64,000 nt of DNA. It comes from Clostridia bacterium. GTDB taxonomy: Bacteria > Bacillota > Clostridia > Christensenellales > Aristaeellaceae. Under the pieces are notes generated by a model. That model worked only from the letters and a program-made list of their open reading frames with translations. It was not told the DNA's origin and made no database searches. How positions within the stretch are numbered: the stretch's first letter is position 1; each line of letters starts with the position of its first letter. The stretch lies in contig JAFQOD010000023.1 in assembly GCA_017395685.1 (NCBI GenBank), forward strand, positions 19,370 to 83,369. The letters run 5' to 3'. This document shows, piece after piece, positions 53,537 through 63,840 of this stretch. The position numbers and the translations under genes were made by a program.

Positions 53537-56440
53537 TCAGCTATCCCCTTTCTTCCGGTTGTTGTACTCCTCTATCATTTTTTCCACATAATCCACCGTA
53601 GGCGTTACCAGCTCCCGGATCATTTCACCATCCTTGTAATAGCCGAATTCCTCCAGCTTACGGAAGGTTTCGCGATCGATGCGCTTGATGGCGCTGTCCA
53701 GGGCACGGCGGGCGTCGACGCCCTTGGTGACCACCTGCAGGAAGGCATTGGATAATTCCCGCTCCGCCATATAGGATCCCACAACGCCGGGCACATCCGT
53801 CATCCACTGCATCTGCTCCAGGATTACATCCCTGTGTTCTGCCTTGATGGGCATTTGCTTGAATGCCTCTTCATTGGCGGTGGCCCACAGGAAATCGCTG
53901 CCGTAGGTGTAAGCCAGACGATTGGCGTATTCCGCCTGCACCTCTTCGGATGCAAACCATTTGATAAACTCCCAGGATTCATCCGGCATATCCGTGCTTT
54001 CCAGGATGGACATGGCGGTCAGATTACCGGCGGACCAGCGCAGCACATCGCCGTTTTCATCCACCGTTCCGGGAATTACGGCAATATTCCACAGCCCATC
54101 CAGCTCCGGCGCCGCATTGACAAGCTGGTTGTACATCCAGATATCCGAAATGCCGATGGGTAGAATGCCCTGCCGGAATTGCTGGAAAAACCCGGATGAT
54201 ACGTCAACCGGCATATTGTATTTGGTGAACAAATTCGTCAGTTCCCTGAATCCCTTCAGCGCCTCTTCGCTGCTGAGGGTCGTAGCGCCCACCGTTTCCC
54301 CGTAAACCGCGCCACCATTCTGCATAATCAGCGGCAGGGTAGCGGAAAAGTATTTCAGGCCCCCCATACCGGCGGAAGGATGATAGAAATTCATTCCTCT
54401 GCGCTGCAACTCAGGCAGGATCTGCCTTACCTCCTCCATCGTATTGGGAATGGGAATATTCAGTTCCTCCAGGATATCCTCCCGGTAATAGAGCACGCAG
54501 AAATAGATGGTTTCAGGCAGTGCATAAACGCCGCCGTCGTAGATATAGGGCACAAACAGGCTGCTGGGGAAATCATCCGCCACTTCGCAGAAATCCTCAT
54601 ACTGGGTCATATCCTTCAGCGCGCCGCGGATATCCAGATTGGCAGGCGTACCGGGGGCCAGGGAAAGCACCACGTCCGGCGCCTTATCGGCAGCATTGGC
54701 CAATACCACCTTGCTTTCGCCGGGCATGATGGAAAGATCCACCGCAATTCCCGTCCTGGGCGTAAATTCCGTATCGATCATATTCTGCAGTAGTTCCACA
54801 TACTGACGGCTGCGGGCCATCCACACCTGCAATCGCTTCTCGCCGCCGCTTTCCATGCCGGCCGCATAATCCTGCCGGGTGAAGGAAACGAAGAAACGCT
54901 CAATCCCCGCCCAGGCGGAGGCAAGAAAACCGGTGGAAGCGGGCAGCACCGCATCCCTCTGATAAAAATAAATTTGATCAATGGAAATGCCGCTTGCCAT
55001 CACCTTCTGCATCTGCTGAGAAAGATAGTTCATTACGCTGTTGCTTCCCGTGCTCAGCTCGGACAGCCTGCGGGGAAGATCCTCCGGCTCCTCTGCCAGG
55101 CGGCGAAGCTGTGCGGCGCTCAGCAGCAATTCCTGGAATAATCCGCAGTTTTCATTGCTGAAATAAGGGCGCATTTCCTCATACATGTCGTCGCACCGAT
55201 CAGCCCAGCCCTCCAGCATTTCCACCAGATCGGGAATATAGGAAAGCAGATCATAATCCCGGTACATATCCGTGGTAATGCCGCCGGACAAACGGATAAC
55301 CTCCAGGGAAAGATCATTGATTTCATCCAGCATGGCATCCAATTCACGGTACACCCCTGCCAGCGGCACATCACTGATCCGAAGCGTGAGCGTGTGTTCT
55401 CCGGCTGTCAGATAGAATGCCTGGTTTTCCTCACCGGCCTGCACGGTAGAACGCACAAAATCATCCGTATAAGCAAAAGGAATGCCGGCGGCGCAATCCG
55501 AAGGTAATTTCCCGTCGATCAGAACATCCACAAAAACGGGAAAATCCACCCGGCTGTTTTGCCTGTAATTTGCGCCCAGCCAATACCATCCCGTCTGATC
55601 GGCAGTGAAGCGATAGGTCACCTGGTATCCTGCGGTATCAAAACCGGAGGAAGAAAGATGATTCAGCATCCGATAGGAGGAATCATAGGGCGTCAATTGC
55701 GCATTGAAATCCCCGGCCGCATGAATCCCCACATCGTTTCTGGATTCAAAATCCTCCCCTTCCAATAAAATCAGTTGATCGCCCTGTGCATCATGATGTT
55801 CATACGCATTTACTTCCTCAGTGCCACGGAAGGTGCATTGCCCCAATGTGGTGCTGCCGTCATTCACGCAGAAGGTGATCTCGTGGCATCCGGCATTCAG
55901 GGCAAACAGATACGGAACGCCGATGCGGCCCACCGGATCGGTCAATCCCGTTTCCTGCCATTCTTCAGCGGCATAGGGAATACCGGGAATCTCATTGCCG
56001 TAACGATCCTTTACGATTTTTTCCTCATCCTTCCAAAGGGACCGCAGCTTGATATTCCGCAATTCCGAAGAAGGCATCTGGCCATCCAGCAAAACCGTTA
56101 CAGAAACCGGCAGATAGGATTTCGCATCGTTCAGATATGAAAGCCAGATCTCGTATAGCCCATCCTGCGGCACATCAAATTTCAGCACCGCCGTATCACC
56201 AGCATCAAGATGGCTGTTCAGAGTATACTGCAGCGGTTCCCCCGTATATACCGGGAATCCGGTTTGATCATCTTTTGCCAATATTTTGGAAACTATTTTT
56301 CCATTTATATCCACGTTCAATTCATTTCCTGCAGCTACGGAAGGAAGCAAGAACAATGGCACGAACGCCATAATAAAGACCATTTTATACCAATTTCGTC
56401 TGTTAAAAAGATATTTAGTTGACGTACACAAGTATTTCAC
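53537..56440 (-). CDS. Modular sugar-binding protein fused to duplicated beta-sandwich modules
   Basis: 967 residues. A signal peptide or anchor (residues ~15-38) leads to two related beta-sandwich modules (~40-205 and ~215-365). Both contain a '[10 protein letters not shown] / [10 protein letters not shown] ... V-x-V-x-LIDG-x-LPS' pattern, resembling CBM6/35-type sugar-binding folds. A helical linker (~365-520) and a C-terminal family-1 binding protein (~525-950; [37 protein letters not shown]) follow. Ordinary sugar-binding proteins are 400-550 residues. The start is a GTG with a weak ribosome site; a TTG at 56431 is possible. It opens the importer operon. Confidence 0.86.
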   Translation of the reverse strand: MKYLCTSTKYLFNRRNWYKMVFIMAFVPLFLLPSVAAGNELNVDINGKIVSKILAKDDQTGFPVYTGEPLQYTLNSHLDAGDTAVLKFDVPQDGLYEIWLSYLNDAKSYLPVSVTVLLDGQMPSSELRNIKLRSLWKDEEKIVKDRYGNEIPGIPYAAEEWQETGLTDPVGRIGVPYLFALNAGCHEITFCVNDGSTTLGQCTFRGTEEVNAYEHHDAQGDQLILLEGEDFESRNDVGIHAAGDFNAQLTPYDSSYRMLNHLSSSGFDTAGYQVTYRFTADQTGWYWLGANYRQNSRVDFPVFVDVLIDGKLPSDCAAGIPFAYTDDFVRSTVQAGEENQAFYLTAGEHTLTLRISDVPLAGVYRELDAMLDEINDLSLEVIRLSGGITTDMYRDYDLLSYIPDLVEMLEGWADRCDDMYEEMRPYFSNENCGLFQELLLSAAQLRRLAEEPEDLPRRLSELSTGSNSVMNYLSQQMQKVMASGISIDQIYFYQRDAVLPASTGFLASAWAGIERFFVSFTRQDYAAGMESGGEKRLQVWMARSRQYVELLQNMIDTEFTPRTGIAVDLSIMPGESKVVLANAADKAPDVVLSLAPGTPANLDIRGALKDMTQYEDFCEVADDFPSSLFVPYIYDGGVYALPETIYFCVLYYREDILEELNIPIPNTMEEVRQILPELQRRGMNFYHPSAGMGGLKYFSATLPLIMQNGGAVYGETVGATTLSSEEALKGFRELTNLFTKYNMPVDVSSGFFQQFRQGILPIGISDIWMYNQLVNAAPELDGLWNIAVIPGTVDENGDVLRWSAGNLTAMSILESTDMPDESWEFIKWFASEEVQAEYANRLAYTYGSDFLWATANEEAFKQMPIKAEHRDVILEQMQWMTDVPGVVGSYMAERELSNAFLQVVTKGVDARRALDSAIKRIDRETFRKLEEFGYYKDGEMIRELVTPTVDYVEKMIEEYNNRKKGDS

Positions 56441-56470
56441 CTGCTTTCTTCAACGATAATTTTCACCCAC

Positions 56471-56499
56471 AATATACAATACAAGTCTTTCATTGTCAA
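56471..56499 (-). promoter_or_regulatory. Promoter of the importer operon
   Basis: TTGACA (56494-56499) and TATATT (56471-56476) on the minus strand, 17-base spacer. It starts transcription near 56464, 24 bases before the GTG. Confidence 0.75.
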
Positions 56500-56640
56500 T
56501 ATTATTTTTCATATTTTTCATCTATTTTCTACATTTGAATGAATTTGATTCGTTTTTTTATTATTTTCAATATTTATTGATTGTATTTTTCATATTTTAT
56601 GATAATTTATTTTTCATTATATTCCATTTCTTTTCATTCT
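56500..56640. other. AT-rich stretch upstream of the importer promoter
   Basis: About 140 bases with very few G or C, far below the surroundings. It holds repeated T5-CATATTTT blocks (near 56504 and 56584). It could be an UP element or a bend upstream of the importer promoter. I see no gene here. Confidence 0.5.
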
Positions 56641-56694
56641 GATGTTTTCTCGCGATCGATATACGGTCACATGTGCAAAATCCTCCTCCCATCT

Positions 56695-56736
56695 TCCGTC
56701 AGAAATTTTCTCTTCAGAAAAGTTTCTTTTGACGGA
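56695..56736. promoter_or_regulatory. Inverted repeat over the mannan-operon promoter
   Basis: TCCGTCA (56695-56701) and TGACGGA (56730-56736) are perfect complements 28 bases apart; AGAAA and TTTCT lie just inside. The right arm covers the -35 box, so a repressor bound here would block transcription. Confidence 0.45.
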
Positions 56737-56757
56737 TTAACCGGCAAGGTGTAAAAT
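56729..56757 (+). promoter_or_regulatory. Promoter of the beta-mannan operon
   Basis: TTGACG (56729-56734) and TAAAAT (56752-56757), 17-base spacer, about 45 bases before the esterase start. Confidence 0.7.
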
Positions 56758-56803
56758 ATAGGAAAGTGCATTTCAACCTGCCCTATGAGAAAGGATACCT
56801 TTC

Positions 56804-57841
56804 ATGAATCAAGCACCCTCTTGCGTGGCGATTAACGCTGCCTCTCCCATCCTTCCATCCGGCCGTTACCGGTCAGAGGAAGACCGCCTGATTCCTTATT
56901 GGCCGCTCAGCGGCGTGAATCTGGCAATTCAATGCACGCAGCTTTCCATTCAAATTGAAGCCATCTGCACCGATTACGCCCCATGGATCGCCGTTTTTGC
57001 CGATGACAGCCTGGTGGCTCGTTTTCCGGTGCAAAGCGGGCGGCATTGGTATCCGGTACTGCAGGGAATGGATGCAGCCGTTCCCCATCGGATTTCCATT
57101 GTAAATGATACCCAGCCCATTGACGGAAACGATATGCAGCTCGCCTTTTGCGCCATTCAAACCGATGGCGAGCTTCTGCCCCCTCCCCAGCCTGCCTATC
57201 ATTTCGAATTCGTGGGCGACAGCCTCACCACCGGTGAGGGCTGCATCGGCCCCGTCAGCGCCAATGAATGGAAAACCATCTGGATGTGCCCCTCCCAGGG
57301 CTATGCCCATTTTCTCTGCAAGGAAATGAACGCCCAGGCCAGCCTGATCAGCCAGAGTGGCTGGGGGGTATTCAGCGATTGGGCCAACAATCCTGCCAAT
57401 AATCTTCCCCGTATCTATGATCAGCTTTGCGGCGTTCACAAGGATGGGCAGATCCCCTACCATTTCCGGCAAAAAATGGACGCCGTCATCATCAATCTTG
57501 GCACCAATGATATATCTGCCCTGAAAAGCCTGCCGGAAGAGCAAAGGGCCGATCGGGCAGAGCAATTAAAGCAGGCCGTCGCCTCCTTTTTAAGGCAGAT
57601 CCGCCGCCACAATCCCCACGCCTATCTGCTCTGGGCATACGGTATGTGCGGCCAGGAATGGATCCATTGCTTCACGGAAGGGGTGGAAAGGGCAAAGGCA
57701 GACGGCGACAGCCGGATCGGTTTTTGCGCGCTTCCTTCCTGTACAAAAGAAGAAACCGGATCCCGGATGCATCCCGGTCCCGAAAACCACAAAAGGGCGG
57801 CGCGGGCCATCGTGGATCACTTGAAAACCGTATTGAAATGA
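56804..57841 (+). CDS. CE2-type acetyl esterase (SGNH hydrolase)
   Basis: 345 residues, cytoplasmic. An N-terminal beta-sandwich (~1-125) precedes an SGNH domain, the CE2 layout. Catalytic Ser140 is in FVGDSLTTGEG, the Asn block is GTND (233-236) and His323 is in MHPGPENHK. The Asp usual three residues before this His is missing; characterised CE2 enzymes also use a Ser-His pair. It probably removes acetyl groups from imported mannan oligosaccharides. The ATG follows AGAAAGG, and the epimerase gene starts 13 bases after its stop. Confidence 0.9.
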   Translation: MNQAPSCVAINAASPILPSGRYRSEEDRLIPYWPLSGVNLAIQCTQLSIQIEAICTDYAPWIAVFADDSLVARFPVQSGRHWYPVLQGMDAAVPHRISIVNDTQPIDGNDMQLAFCAIQTDGELLPPPQPAYHFEFVGDSLTTGEGCIGPVSANEWKTIWMCPSQGYAHFLCKEMNAQASLISQSGWGVFSDWANNPANNLPRIYDQLCGVHKDGQIPYHFRQKMDAVIINLGTNDISALKSLPEEQRADRAEQLKQAVASFLRQIRRHNPHAYLLWAYGMCGQEWIHCFTEGVERAKADGDSRIGFCALPSCTKEETGSRMHPGPENHKRAARAIVDHLKTVLK

Positions 57842-57854
57842 AGGAGTATTCCCT

Positions 57855-59045
57855 ATGAAACAGCTGCTTTCAGAAATCCGCTGTCATCTGACAAATGATA
57901 TTCTGCCCTTCTGGCAGAATCTTCGGGATGATCGGCTGGGCGGTTACATCAGTTATGTGGGCCAGGATCTGGAAAAAGATCCTTTGGCAGAGCGGGGCTG
58001 CATCCTGAACAGCCGGATTCTTTGGTTCTTTTCCCAGGCCGCCATTTCCCTGAAGGATCCCTCCCTGCTGCCCTATGCCCGGCATGCCTATGATATGCTG
58101 TGCCGGATGACGGATATCAAAAACGGCGGGGTTTACTGGTCCATGCATGCGGATGGACGGGTGATGGATTCAACCAAGCATACCTATAATCAGGCCTTCG
58201 CCATCTATGCCCTTTCCACCTATGCTAAGGCCTCCGGTTGTATGGGGGCACTGGAAAAGGCGCTGCAGCTTTTTGAACTGATTGAAGAAAAATGCACCGA
58301 TTCTCTGGGTTATCTGGAAGCATCCACTGCTGATTGGCAGCCCGAATCCAATGAAAAGCTGAGCGAAAACGGGGTAATGGCCGAAAAAACCATGAATACC
58401 CTGCTGCATGTGCTGGAGGCATATACGGAACTTTATCGGATCAGCGGCGATGCCCGGGTGAAGGAAAGGCTTTATTTCATCCTGGATGTATTGGAAAAGA
58501 AGATTTACAATCCTCTGCTCAAACGCCAGGAAGTGTTCTTTGACAGGGAATATAATACCCTCATTGATCTGCATTCCTTCGGTCACGATATCGAAACCTC
58601 CTGGCTGGCCGACCGTACCTTGGAAGTATTGGATGATGCCGATCTTACCGCCCGGATCCGGCCGCTGCTGATGAATATGGCCTGTAAAACCAGGGAACTG
58701 GCTTTCACCGATCATGGCTTTGCCAATGAAATGGAGGCCGGCGTCATCGATACCACCCGCATCTGGTGGGTGCAGGCAGAGGCGCTGGTGGGATTTTTGA
58801 ATGCCTTTGAAAAAACCGGGGATGCCACTTTCCTGGAAAATGTAAAAACCCAGTGGCAGTATATCAAGCAGACCATCATCGACCCCAGAGAATCCTCCGA
58901 ATGGTTCTGGTGCGTGGATGAAAAGGGCGTGCCCAATCCGGACAAGCCCATTGTAGAGCCCTGGAAATGCCCCTATCATAACGGCAGAATGGCTTTTGAG
59001 GTCATGGAAAGGATGCAGCATGCGCAGCTATCGGCAATTGAATGA
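57855..59045 (+). CDS. Cellobiose/mannobiose 2-epimerase
   Basis: 396 residues, AGE-superfamily (alpha/alpha)6 barrel. Conserved segments: [41 protein letters not shown] (catalytic His), [12 protein letters not shown] and CPYHNGRM. It converts the reducing-end sugar of beta-1,4-disaccharides, e.g. mannobiose to mannosyl-glucose. The next gene, a GH130_1 phosphorylase, uses exactly this product, which fixes the role well. AAGGAG precedes the ATG. Confidence 0.94.
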   Translation: MKQLLSEIRCHLTNDILPFWQNLRDDRLGGYISYVGQDLEKDPLAERGCILNSRILWFFSQAAISLKDPSLLPYARHAYDMLCRMTDIKNGGVYWSMHADGRVMDSTKHTYNQAFAIYALSTYAKASGCMGALEKALQLFELIEEKCTDSLGYLEASTADWQPESNEKLSENGVMAEKTMNTLLHVLEAYTELYRISGDARVKERLYFILDVLEKKIYNPLLKRQEVFFDREYNTLIDLHSFGHDIETSWLADRTLEVLDDADLTARIRPLLMNMACKTRELAFTDHGFANEMEAGVIDTTRIWWVQAEALVGFLNAFEKTGDATFLENVKTQWQYIKQTIIDPRESSEWFWCVDEKGVPNPDKPIVEPWKCPYHNGRMAFEVMERMQHAQLSAIE

Positions 59046-60198
59046 GCAATATGAGGCCCTCATTTCCCGGGAAAACCAGATGGATGATCGCTTTTATAAT
59101 GGGATTTATGATCGCTGGATCCATCCCGTTCTGACCCATGAGCATATCCCTCCCTTCTGGATGTATGATGCAGATCCCGCTGCCAATCCGCACATGATGC
59201 AGCGGCTGGGCATCAACGCCGTATTCAACAGCGGTGCCATGCTGCTTGACGGTAAATTCACCCTGGTCGCCCGGGTGGAGGGCATGGACAGGAAAAGTTT
59301 TTTCGCCGTGGCCCAATCCGATTGCGGCACGGAGGGCTTTAGGTTCTGGGATTACCCGGTGCAGCTTCCCGATACCTGCCCGGAGGAAACCAACGTATAC
59401 GATATGCGCTTGACCCAGCATGAAGACGGATGGATTTATGGGGTTTTCTGCTCGGAAAGCAAAGATCCGGATAACCAGGATCTGTCCGCCGCCGTGGCTT
59501 CTGCCGGGATCGTTCGTACCAGGGATCTGAAAAACTGGGAACGCCTCCCCAATCTGAAAACCCTCCGTTCCCCCCAGCAGCGGAATGTGGTGCTGCATCC
59601 CGAATTTGTGGATGGCAAATATGCCTTTTATACCCGTCCTATGGATGATTTTATCGAAACGGGCAGCGGCGGCGGCATCGGCTTTGGCCTGTGCGAGGAT
59701 ATCACCAATGCTGTTATCGATGAAGAACGGATGACCTCCGTCCGTCGGTATCACACCATTACGGAAGCCAAGAACGGTGCAGGGGCTGTGCCCATCAAAA
59801 CGGATCGGGGCTGGATTCATATTGCCCACGGCGTGCGCAATACAGCGGCTGGCCTGCGTTATGTGATTTATGCCTTTGCCACCGATCTTGCGGATCCTTC
59901 CAAAGTGATTGCGGAGCCCGGCGGCTTCATGATTGCCCCCTTATACGAAGAGCGGGTGGGAGATGTAAGCAACGTAGCTTTTACCAACGGCGCCATTGCC
60001 GCCCCGGACGGCAGGGTTTACATCTACTACGCCTCCAGCGATACCAGGCTGCATGTGGCCACCACCACCCTGGAAAAGCTCACCGACTATGTGTTCAACA
60101 CCCCTGCCGATCCCCTGCGCAGCCCCGATTGCGTCAAACAGCGTTGTCAGCTGATTGAAAAAAATCTGGAATACCTGAAAAACATGAAGGGAGAATGA
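59020..60198 (+). CDS. GH130_1 4-O-beta-D-mannosyl-D-glucose phosphorylase
   Basis: About 392 residues, five-bladed beta-propeller, cytoplasmic. Length and segments ([61 protein letters not shown]) match the mannosylglucose phosphorylase subfamily. It splits mannosyl-glucose with phosphate into mannose 1-phosphate and glucose. I chose the ATG at 59020, 7 bases after GGAAAGG; it overlaps the epimerase gene by 26 bases. Pairing with the epimerase is the hallmark of phosphorolytic mannan use. Confidence 0.93.
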   Translation: MRSYRQLNEQYEALISRENQMDDRFYNGIYDRWIHPVLTHEHIPPFWMYDADPAANPHMMQRLGINAVFNSGAMLLDGKFTLVARVEGMDRKSFFAVAQSDCGTEGFRFWDYPVQLPDTCPEETNVYDMRLTQHEDGWIYGVFCSESKDPDNQDLSAAVASAGIVRTRDLKNWERLPNLKTLRSPQQRNVVLHPEFVDGKYAFYTRPMDDFIETGSGGGIGFGLCEDITNAVIDEERMTSVRRYHTITEAKNGAGAVPIKTDRGWIHIAHGVRNTAAGLRYVIYAFATDLADPSKVIAEPGGFMIAPLYEERVGDVSNVAFTNGAIAAPDGRVYIYYASSDTRLHVATTTLEKLTDYVFNTPADPLRSPDCVKQRCQLIEKNLEYLKNMKGE

Positions 60199-60200
60199 CC

Positions 60201-61367
60201 ATGAAACGCTTCATCGCCTGCCTGCTTCTTTTGTGCCTGATTGCCCTTCCCGCCCTTGCCGAAAGCGGCATCACCATGAATTTCGCCAAATATGCTATGC
60301 CCAAAGAGGTGCCCGATCATGAAGCCCTGCGCTTCACCCATGATATGGGCGTGGGTTTCAATTTGGGCAATACCTTCGATACCAATGATACCCCTTGGAT
60401 AAAAAACGATTTGGACATCGAAACGGGCTGGGGCAATCCCAAGACCACCAAGGAAATGATTGTCACCCTGAAGGAAGCGGGTTTTTCCACCCTGCGCCTG
60501 CCCGTATCCTGGCATGATCATGTAAATGATGATTTCATCATCAATACTCCCTGGCTGGATCGGGTACAGGAAGTGGTGGATTATGCCTATGATGAAGGAA
60601 TGTATGTCATCCTCAATACCCACCATGATGTCAGTAAGAAATTCTACTATCCTTCCTCTGAACACATGGAAACCTCTTCCCGCTATATTCAAACCATCTG
60701 GAGCCAGCTTGCAGAACGCTTCAAGGATTATGATCATCACCTGATCTTCGAATCCATGAATGAGCCCCGGCTCAAGGATACCGATCACGAATGGGCGTTC
60801 CACACCAATTGCAAGCCCTGCCAGGATTCTGCTGACTGCATCAATCAGCTCAATCAGCTTTTTGTGGATACCGTCCGTGCTTCCGGCGGCAATAATGCCG
60901 ATCGCTATCTGATGGTACCCACCTATGCCGCCGCCACCGGCAACAGCAATCTGGATGCCCTCCAGCTTCCTAAGGATGCCGCTGAAAACAGGATCATCGT
61001 ATCCGTTCATGCCTACACCCCCTATGATTTTGCCCTGAATCCGGACGGCGGCGATAAATTTCCCATCACCCAGACCGCTGAAATCGTCACTTTCATGAAT
61101 CGGCTGTACAATCGCTATATTGTCAACGGCATTCCCGTGGTGATCGGTGAATTCGGCGCCCTGAACAAGAAGGATAACCTGCAGGCCCGGGTTGATTTCA
61201 CTTCTTTCTATGTGGCCTGTGCCGCCGGCCGGGGCATCCCCTGCTGCTGGTGGGATAACGGCAATTTCACCGGAAACGGCGAAAAATTCGGCCTGCTCAA
61301 CCGCAGAAACTGCACCTTTGCCTATCCTGAAATCAAGGACGCCATCGTTCTCAATGGGATGAAATAA
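60201..61367 (+). CDS. Secreted GH5 (subfamily 4-like) endo-beta-glycanase
   Basis: About 388 residues. A signal peptide (MKRFIACLLLLCLIALPALA-ES) shows export. The GH5_4 pattern is seen in GVGFNLGNTFDTND, ETGWGNPKTTKEM and STLRLPVSWHDH. The acid/base is Glu188 (FESMNEPR), the nucleophile Glu317 (VVIGEFGAL). GH5_4 acts on glucan, xyloglucan, xylan or mannan; the neighbours favour mannan or glucomannan. No CBM or dockerin. I chose the ATG at 60201, after GGGAGA; the ATG at 60195 overlaps the previous stop. Confidence 0.92.
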   Translation: MKRFIACLLLLCLIALPALAESGITMNFAKYAMPKEVPDHEALRFTHDMGVGFNLGNTFDTNDTPWIKNDLDIETGWGNPKTTKEMIVTLKEAGFSTLRLPVSWHDHVNDDFIINTPWLDRVQEVVDYAYDEGMYVILNTHHDVSKKFYYPSSEHMETSSRYIQTIWSQLAERFKDYDHHLIFESMNEPRLKDTDHEWAFHTNCKPCQDSADCINQLNQLFVDTVRASGGNNADRYLMVPTYAAATGNSNLDALQLPKDAAENRIIVSVHAYTPYDFALNPDGGDKFPITQTAEIVTFMNRLYNRYIVNGIPVVIGEFGALNKKDNLQARVDFTSFYVACAAGRGIPCCWWDNGNFTGNGEKFGLLNRRNCTFAYPEIKDAIVLNGMK

Positions 61368-61400
61368 TCAGAATTTGATTTATGAAAGGAGATCTTCATT

Positions 61401-62426
61401 ATGCCCAAGTATCAGATGATCGCCCCCAACGTGCCCAACATGCCCTGGCAGGATAAGCCGGAAAACGAAGTGCTGGCCGGCCCTCTCTGGCGCTACAGCG
61501 AGAATCCCATTATTGACCGCAATCCCATCCCCGGCGTTGCCCGCATTTTCAACAGCGCCGTAATTCCCTACGAAGGCGCTTTTATCGGTGTTTTCCGGGG
61601 CGAACAGACGGATGGCATCCCCCATATCTATCTTGGCCGCAGCCAGGATGGCATCCATTGGGATTTCGAAAAGGATAAGATTCCCTTTGTGGATGAAGAA
61701 GGCAATTCCTTTATTTCCGCTTATGCCTATGATCCCCGTCTGGTGAAGGTAGAAGATACCTATTACATTATCTGGTGCCAGGATTTCTACGGCGCTGCCA
61801 TCGGCATGGCCAAGACCCAGGATTTCAAAAAATTCGTCCGTGTGGAATCCCCCTTCATTCCCTTTAACCGCAATGCCGTGCTCTTCCCCCGCCGGGTAAA
61901 TGGCAAATATATCATGATGTCCCGCCCCTCCGACAGCGGACACACCCCCTTTGGCGATATTTTCATCAGCCAGAGCCCGGATATGACCTTCTGGGGCATG
62001 CATCGCCATGTTATGAGCCGGGGCAGCAATTGGTGGGAAAGCCTGAAAATCGGCGGCGGCGCTGCCCCCATCGAAACCAGTGAAGGCTGGCTGCTGTTCT
62101 ATCACGGCGTCAGCGGCACCTGCAACGGCTACGTCTATTCCATCGGCGGCGCCATCCTGGATATCGATAATCCCTCTGTGGTAAAATATCGCTGCAAGAA
62201 TTTCCTGCTCACCCCCGAAAAATGGTATGAAGAGCGGGGCTTCGTGCCCAATGTCACCTTCCCCTGCGCCACCATCCACGATCCCGAAACCGGCCGCATC
62301 GCCATCTATTACGGCGCTGCCGACAGCTATGTGGGCCTGGCCTTCGGCAATCTGGATGAAATCGTGGATTATATCAAGGATAACAGCAGCGTTTCCTGGA
62401 CCGATACCGAGCCCGGAAAGCGCTGA
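61401..62426 (+). CDS. GH130_2 beta-1,4-mannooligosaccharide phosphorylase
   Basis: 341 residues, cytoplasmic beta-propeller. Segments RYSENPIIDRNPIPGVARIFNSAVIPYEG, GVFRGEQTDGIPHIYLGRSQDG and YYGAADSYVGLAF are typical of GH130_2. It removes mannose units from mannooligosaccharides of three or more sugars as mannose 1-phosphate, complementing GH130_1. AAAGGAG precedes the ATG. It closes the mannan operon before a strong terminator. Confidence 0.93.
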   Translation: MPKYQMIAPNVPNMPWQDKPENEVLAGPLWRYSENPIIDRNPIPGVARIFNSAVIPYEGAFIGVFRGEQTDGIPHIYLGRSQDGIHWDFEKDKIPFVDEEGNSFISAYAYDPRLVKVEDTYYIIWCQDFYGAAIGMAKTQDFKKFVRVESPFIPFNRNAVLFPRRVNGKYIMMSRPSDSGHTPFGDIFISQSPDMTFWGMHRHVMSRGSNWWESLKIGGGAAPIETSEGWLLFYHGVSGTCNGYVYSIGGAILDIDNPSVVKYRCKNFLLTPEKWYEERGFVPNVTFPCATIHDPETGRIAIYYGAADSYVGLAFGNLDEIVDYIKDNSSVSWTDTEPGKR

Positions 62427-62446
62427 TCCCTTTGCAATTGATAAAG

Positions 62447-62476
62447 CCCCGGCAGTCTATGCTGCCGGGGTTTTTT
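62447..62476 (+). terminator. Terminator of the beta-mannan operon
   Basis: CCCCGGCAG (62447-62455) pairs with CTGCCGGGG (62462-62470) across TCTATG, followed by TTTTTT. Confidence 0.92.
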
Positions 62477-62502
62477 GCCGATTCGACTGTTTTCCCCTTT
62501 TC

Positions 62503-62531
62503 TTGACATAAACATTCAGCCATTATATAAT
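62503..62531 (+). promoter_or_regulatory. Consensus promoter of the DAACS symporter gene
   Basis: Perfect TTGACA (62503-62508) and TATAAT (62526-62531), 17-base spacer. Confidence 0.85.
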
Positions 62532-62590
62532 AACGGAAATGCAAGATACATCTTCTGTAAAAACCCCCTGAGGCTTGAAGGAGAAATCAG

Positions 62591-63832
62591 ATGAAGCATC
62601 CCGTCTCCGATAGAAAGCATCTTTCCTCCACTGCATGGCTTTTATTGGCCCTGGCGGCCGCTGTAGCGCTGGGGATGTTATCCCACCTCCTCCCCGCGGA
62701 AACCCGTTCTTCTCTTTCCTCCGGCCTGATTTCCCCGTTTAACGGCACTTTTATGGGCCTGCTTTCCGCCATTGCCGCACCGGTAATCTTTTTATCCATT
62801 CTCTGCAGTATCTGCAGCATGGGCGATATCAAGGCGCTGGGCAAGATCGGCAGGCGCACCATATCAAGAATCGTGCTGATGCCCCTTCTGCTGGCCCTGA
62901 TCATCCTGATGGTGATGCTGCCCTTTTACGGCATTTCCCGGGAAAACGGCAGCCAGGCAGATGGCGCGGCACTGCTGAATCTGCTGCTGGATATCGCCCC
63001 GGATAATCTTATTACCCCCTTTACCCAAGGAAATTTTCTGCAAATCATCTTCCTGGCAGTGGTGCTGGGGGCGGCGCTGCTGGTACTGGGTGACAAGGTA
63101 TCCTCTCTGATCAAGGGGCTGCAGCAATTGCGCCTTGTGATCAACAAGCTGATGCAGTGGATTACCCGGCTGATGCCCCTATTTGTCTTTGGCGTGATCT
63201 TTGATCTGATGCTGAGCAATAGTTTCCACACCCTGATCAGCTATTATAAAGTGATTCTGATCTGCATGCTGGCTTTCTGTGTGCTGCTGATCCTGTATCT
63301 CATCCGTGTATCCCTGCACAAGCGCATCCCCCTGGTGCTGCTGATCAAAAAGCTGTTTCCCACCTTTCTGATCGCCCTGACAACCGCATCTTCCACTGTG
63401 GCGCTGCCCACCAATATGAAGGATTGCGAGGAAAAGCTGGGTATCGATAAAAAGCTGGTGGATTTTGCTGCACCCTTGGGCCAGATCGTATTCAAGCCCG
63501 GCGCCATGACCGCCTTCTGGGGCATTGCCCTCCACGCTGCTTCCATCCATGAGATACCGATCACCGTTACCTGGCTGATCACGGCCTGGCTGATGGTGTA
63601 TCTGCTGGGCGCCTCTACCCCGCCCATCGCCGGCGGGATGATCCTGTGCTTCAATATCTTTTTTACCCAGCTGGGCATTCCATCTGAAGCACTCGGCATC
63701 GCTGCTGCCCTCAATGCCATTCTGACTTTCTTCTGCACCGCCGTCAATATCGCCTGTTTCCAATGCGAAGCAGTTGAACTGGCAGGATCACTGGATATGC
63801 TGGACGAAGATGTGCTGAAAAAATCCCCCTGA
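62591..63832 (+). CDS. Dicarboxylate/amino acid:cation symporter (DAACS family)
   Basis: 413 residues, about eight membrane helices and two hairpin loops. The Ser-rich HP1 motif is TTASSTVALPTNMKDCEEKLG. The HP2 and TM8 regions follow (STPPIAGGMILCF, ALNAILTFFCTAVNIACF). Uptake of glutamate, aspartate, dicarboxylates or Ser/Thr is known in the family; the substrate here is unknown. GAAGGAG precedes the ATG. The 3' side is interrupted by an IS3-type element. Confidence 0.92.
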   Translation: MKHPVSDRKHLSSTAWLLLALAAAVALGMLSHLLPAETRSSLSSGLISPFNGTFMGLLSAIAAPVIFLSILCSICSMGDIKALGKIGRRTISRIVLMPLLLALIILMVMLPFYGISRENGSQADGAALLNLLLDIAPDNLITPFTQGNFLQIIFLAVVLGAALLVLGDKVSSLIKGLQQLRLVINKLMQWITRLMPLFVFGVIFDLMLSNSFHTLISYYKVILICMLAFCVLLILYLIRVSLHKRIPLVLLIKKLFPTFLIALTTASSTVALPTNMKDCEEKLGIDKKLVDFAAPLGQIVFKPGAMTAFWGIALHAASIHEIPITVTWLITAWLMVYLLGASTPPIAGGMILCFNIFFTQLGIPSEALGIAAALNAILTFFCTAVNIACFQCEAVELAGSLDMLDEDVLKKSP

Positions 63833-63840
63833 TTCCAAAG

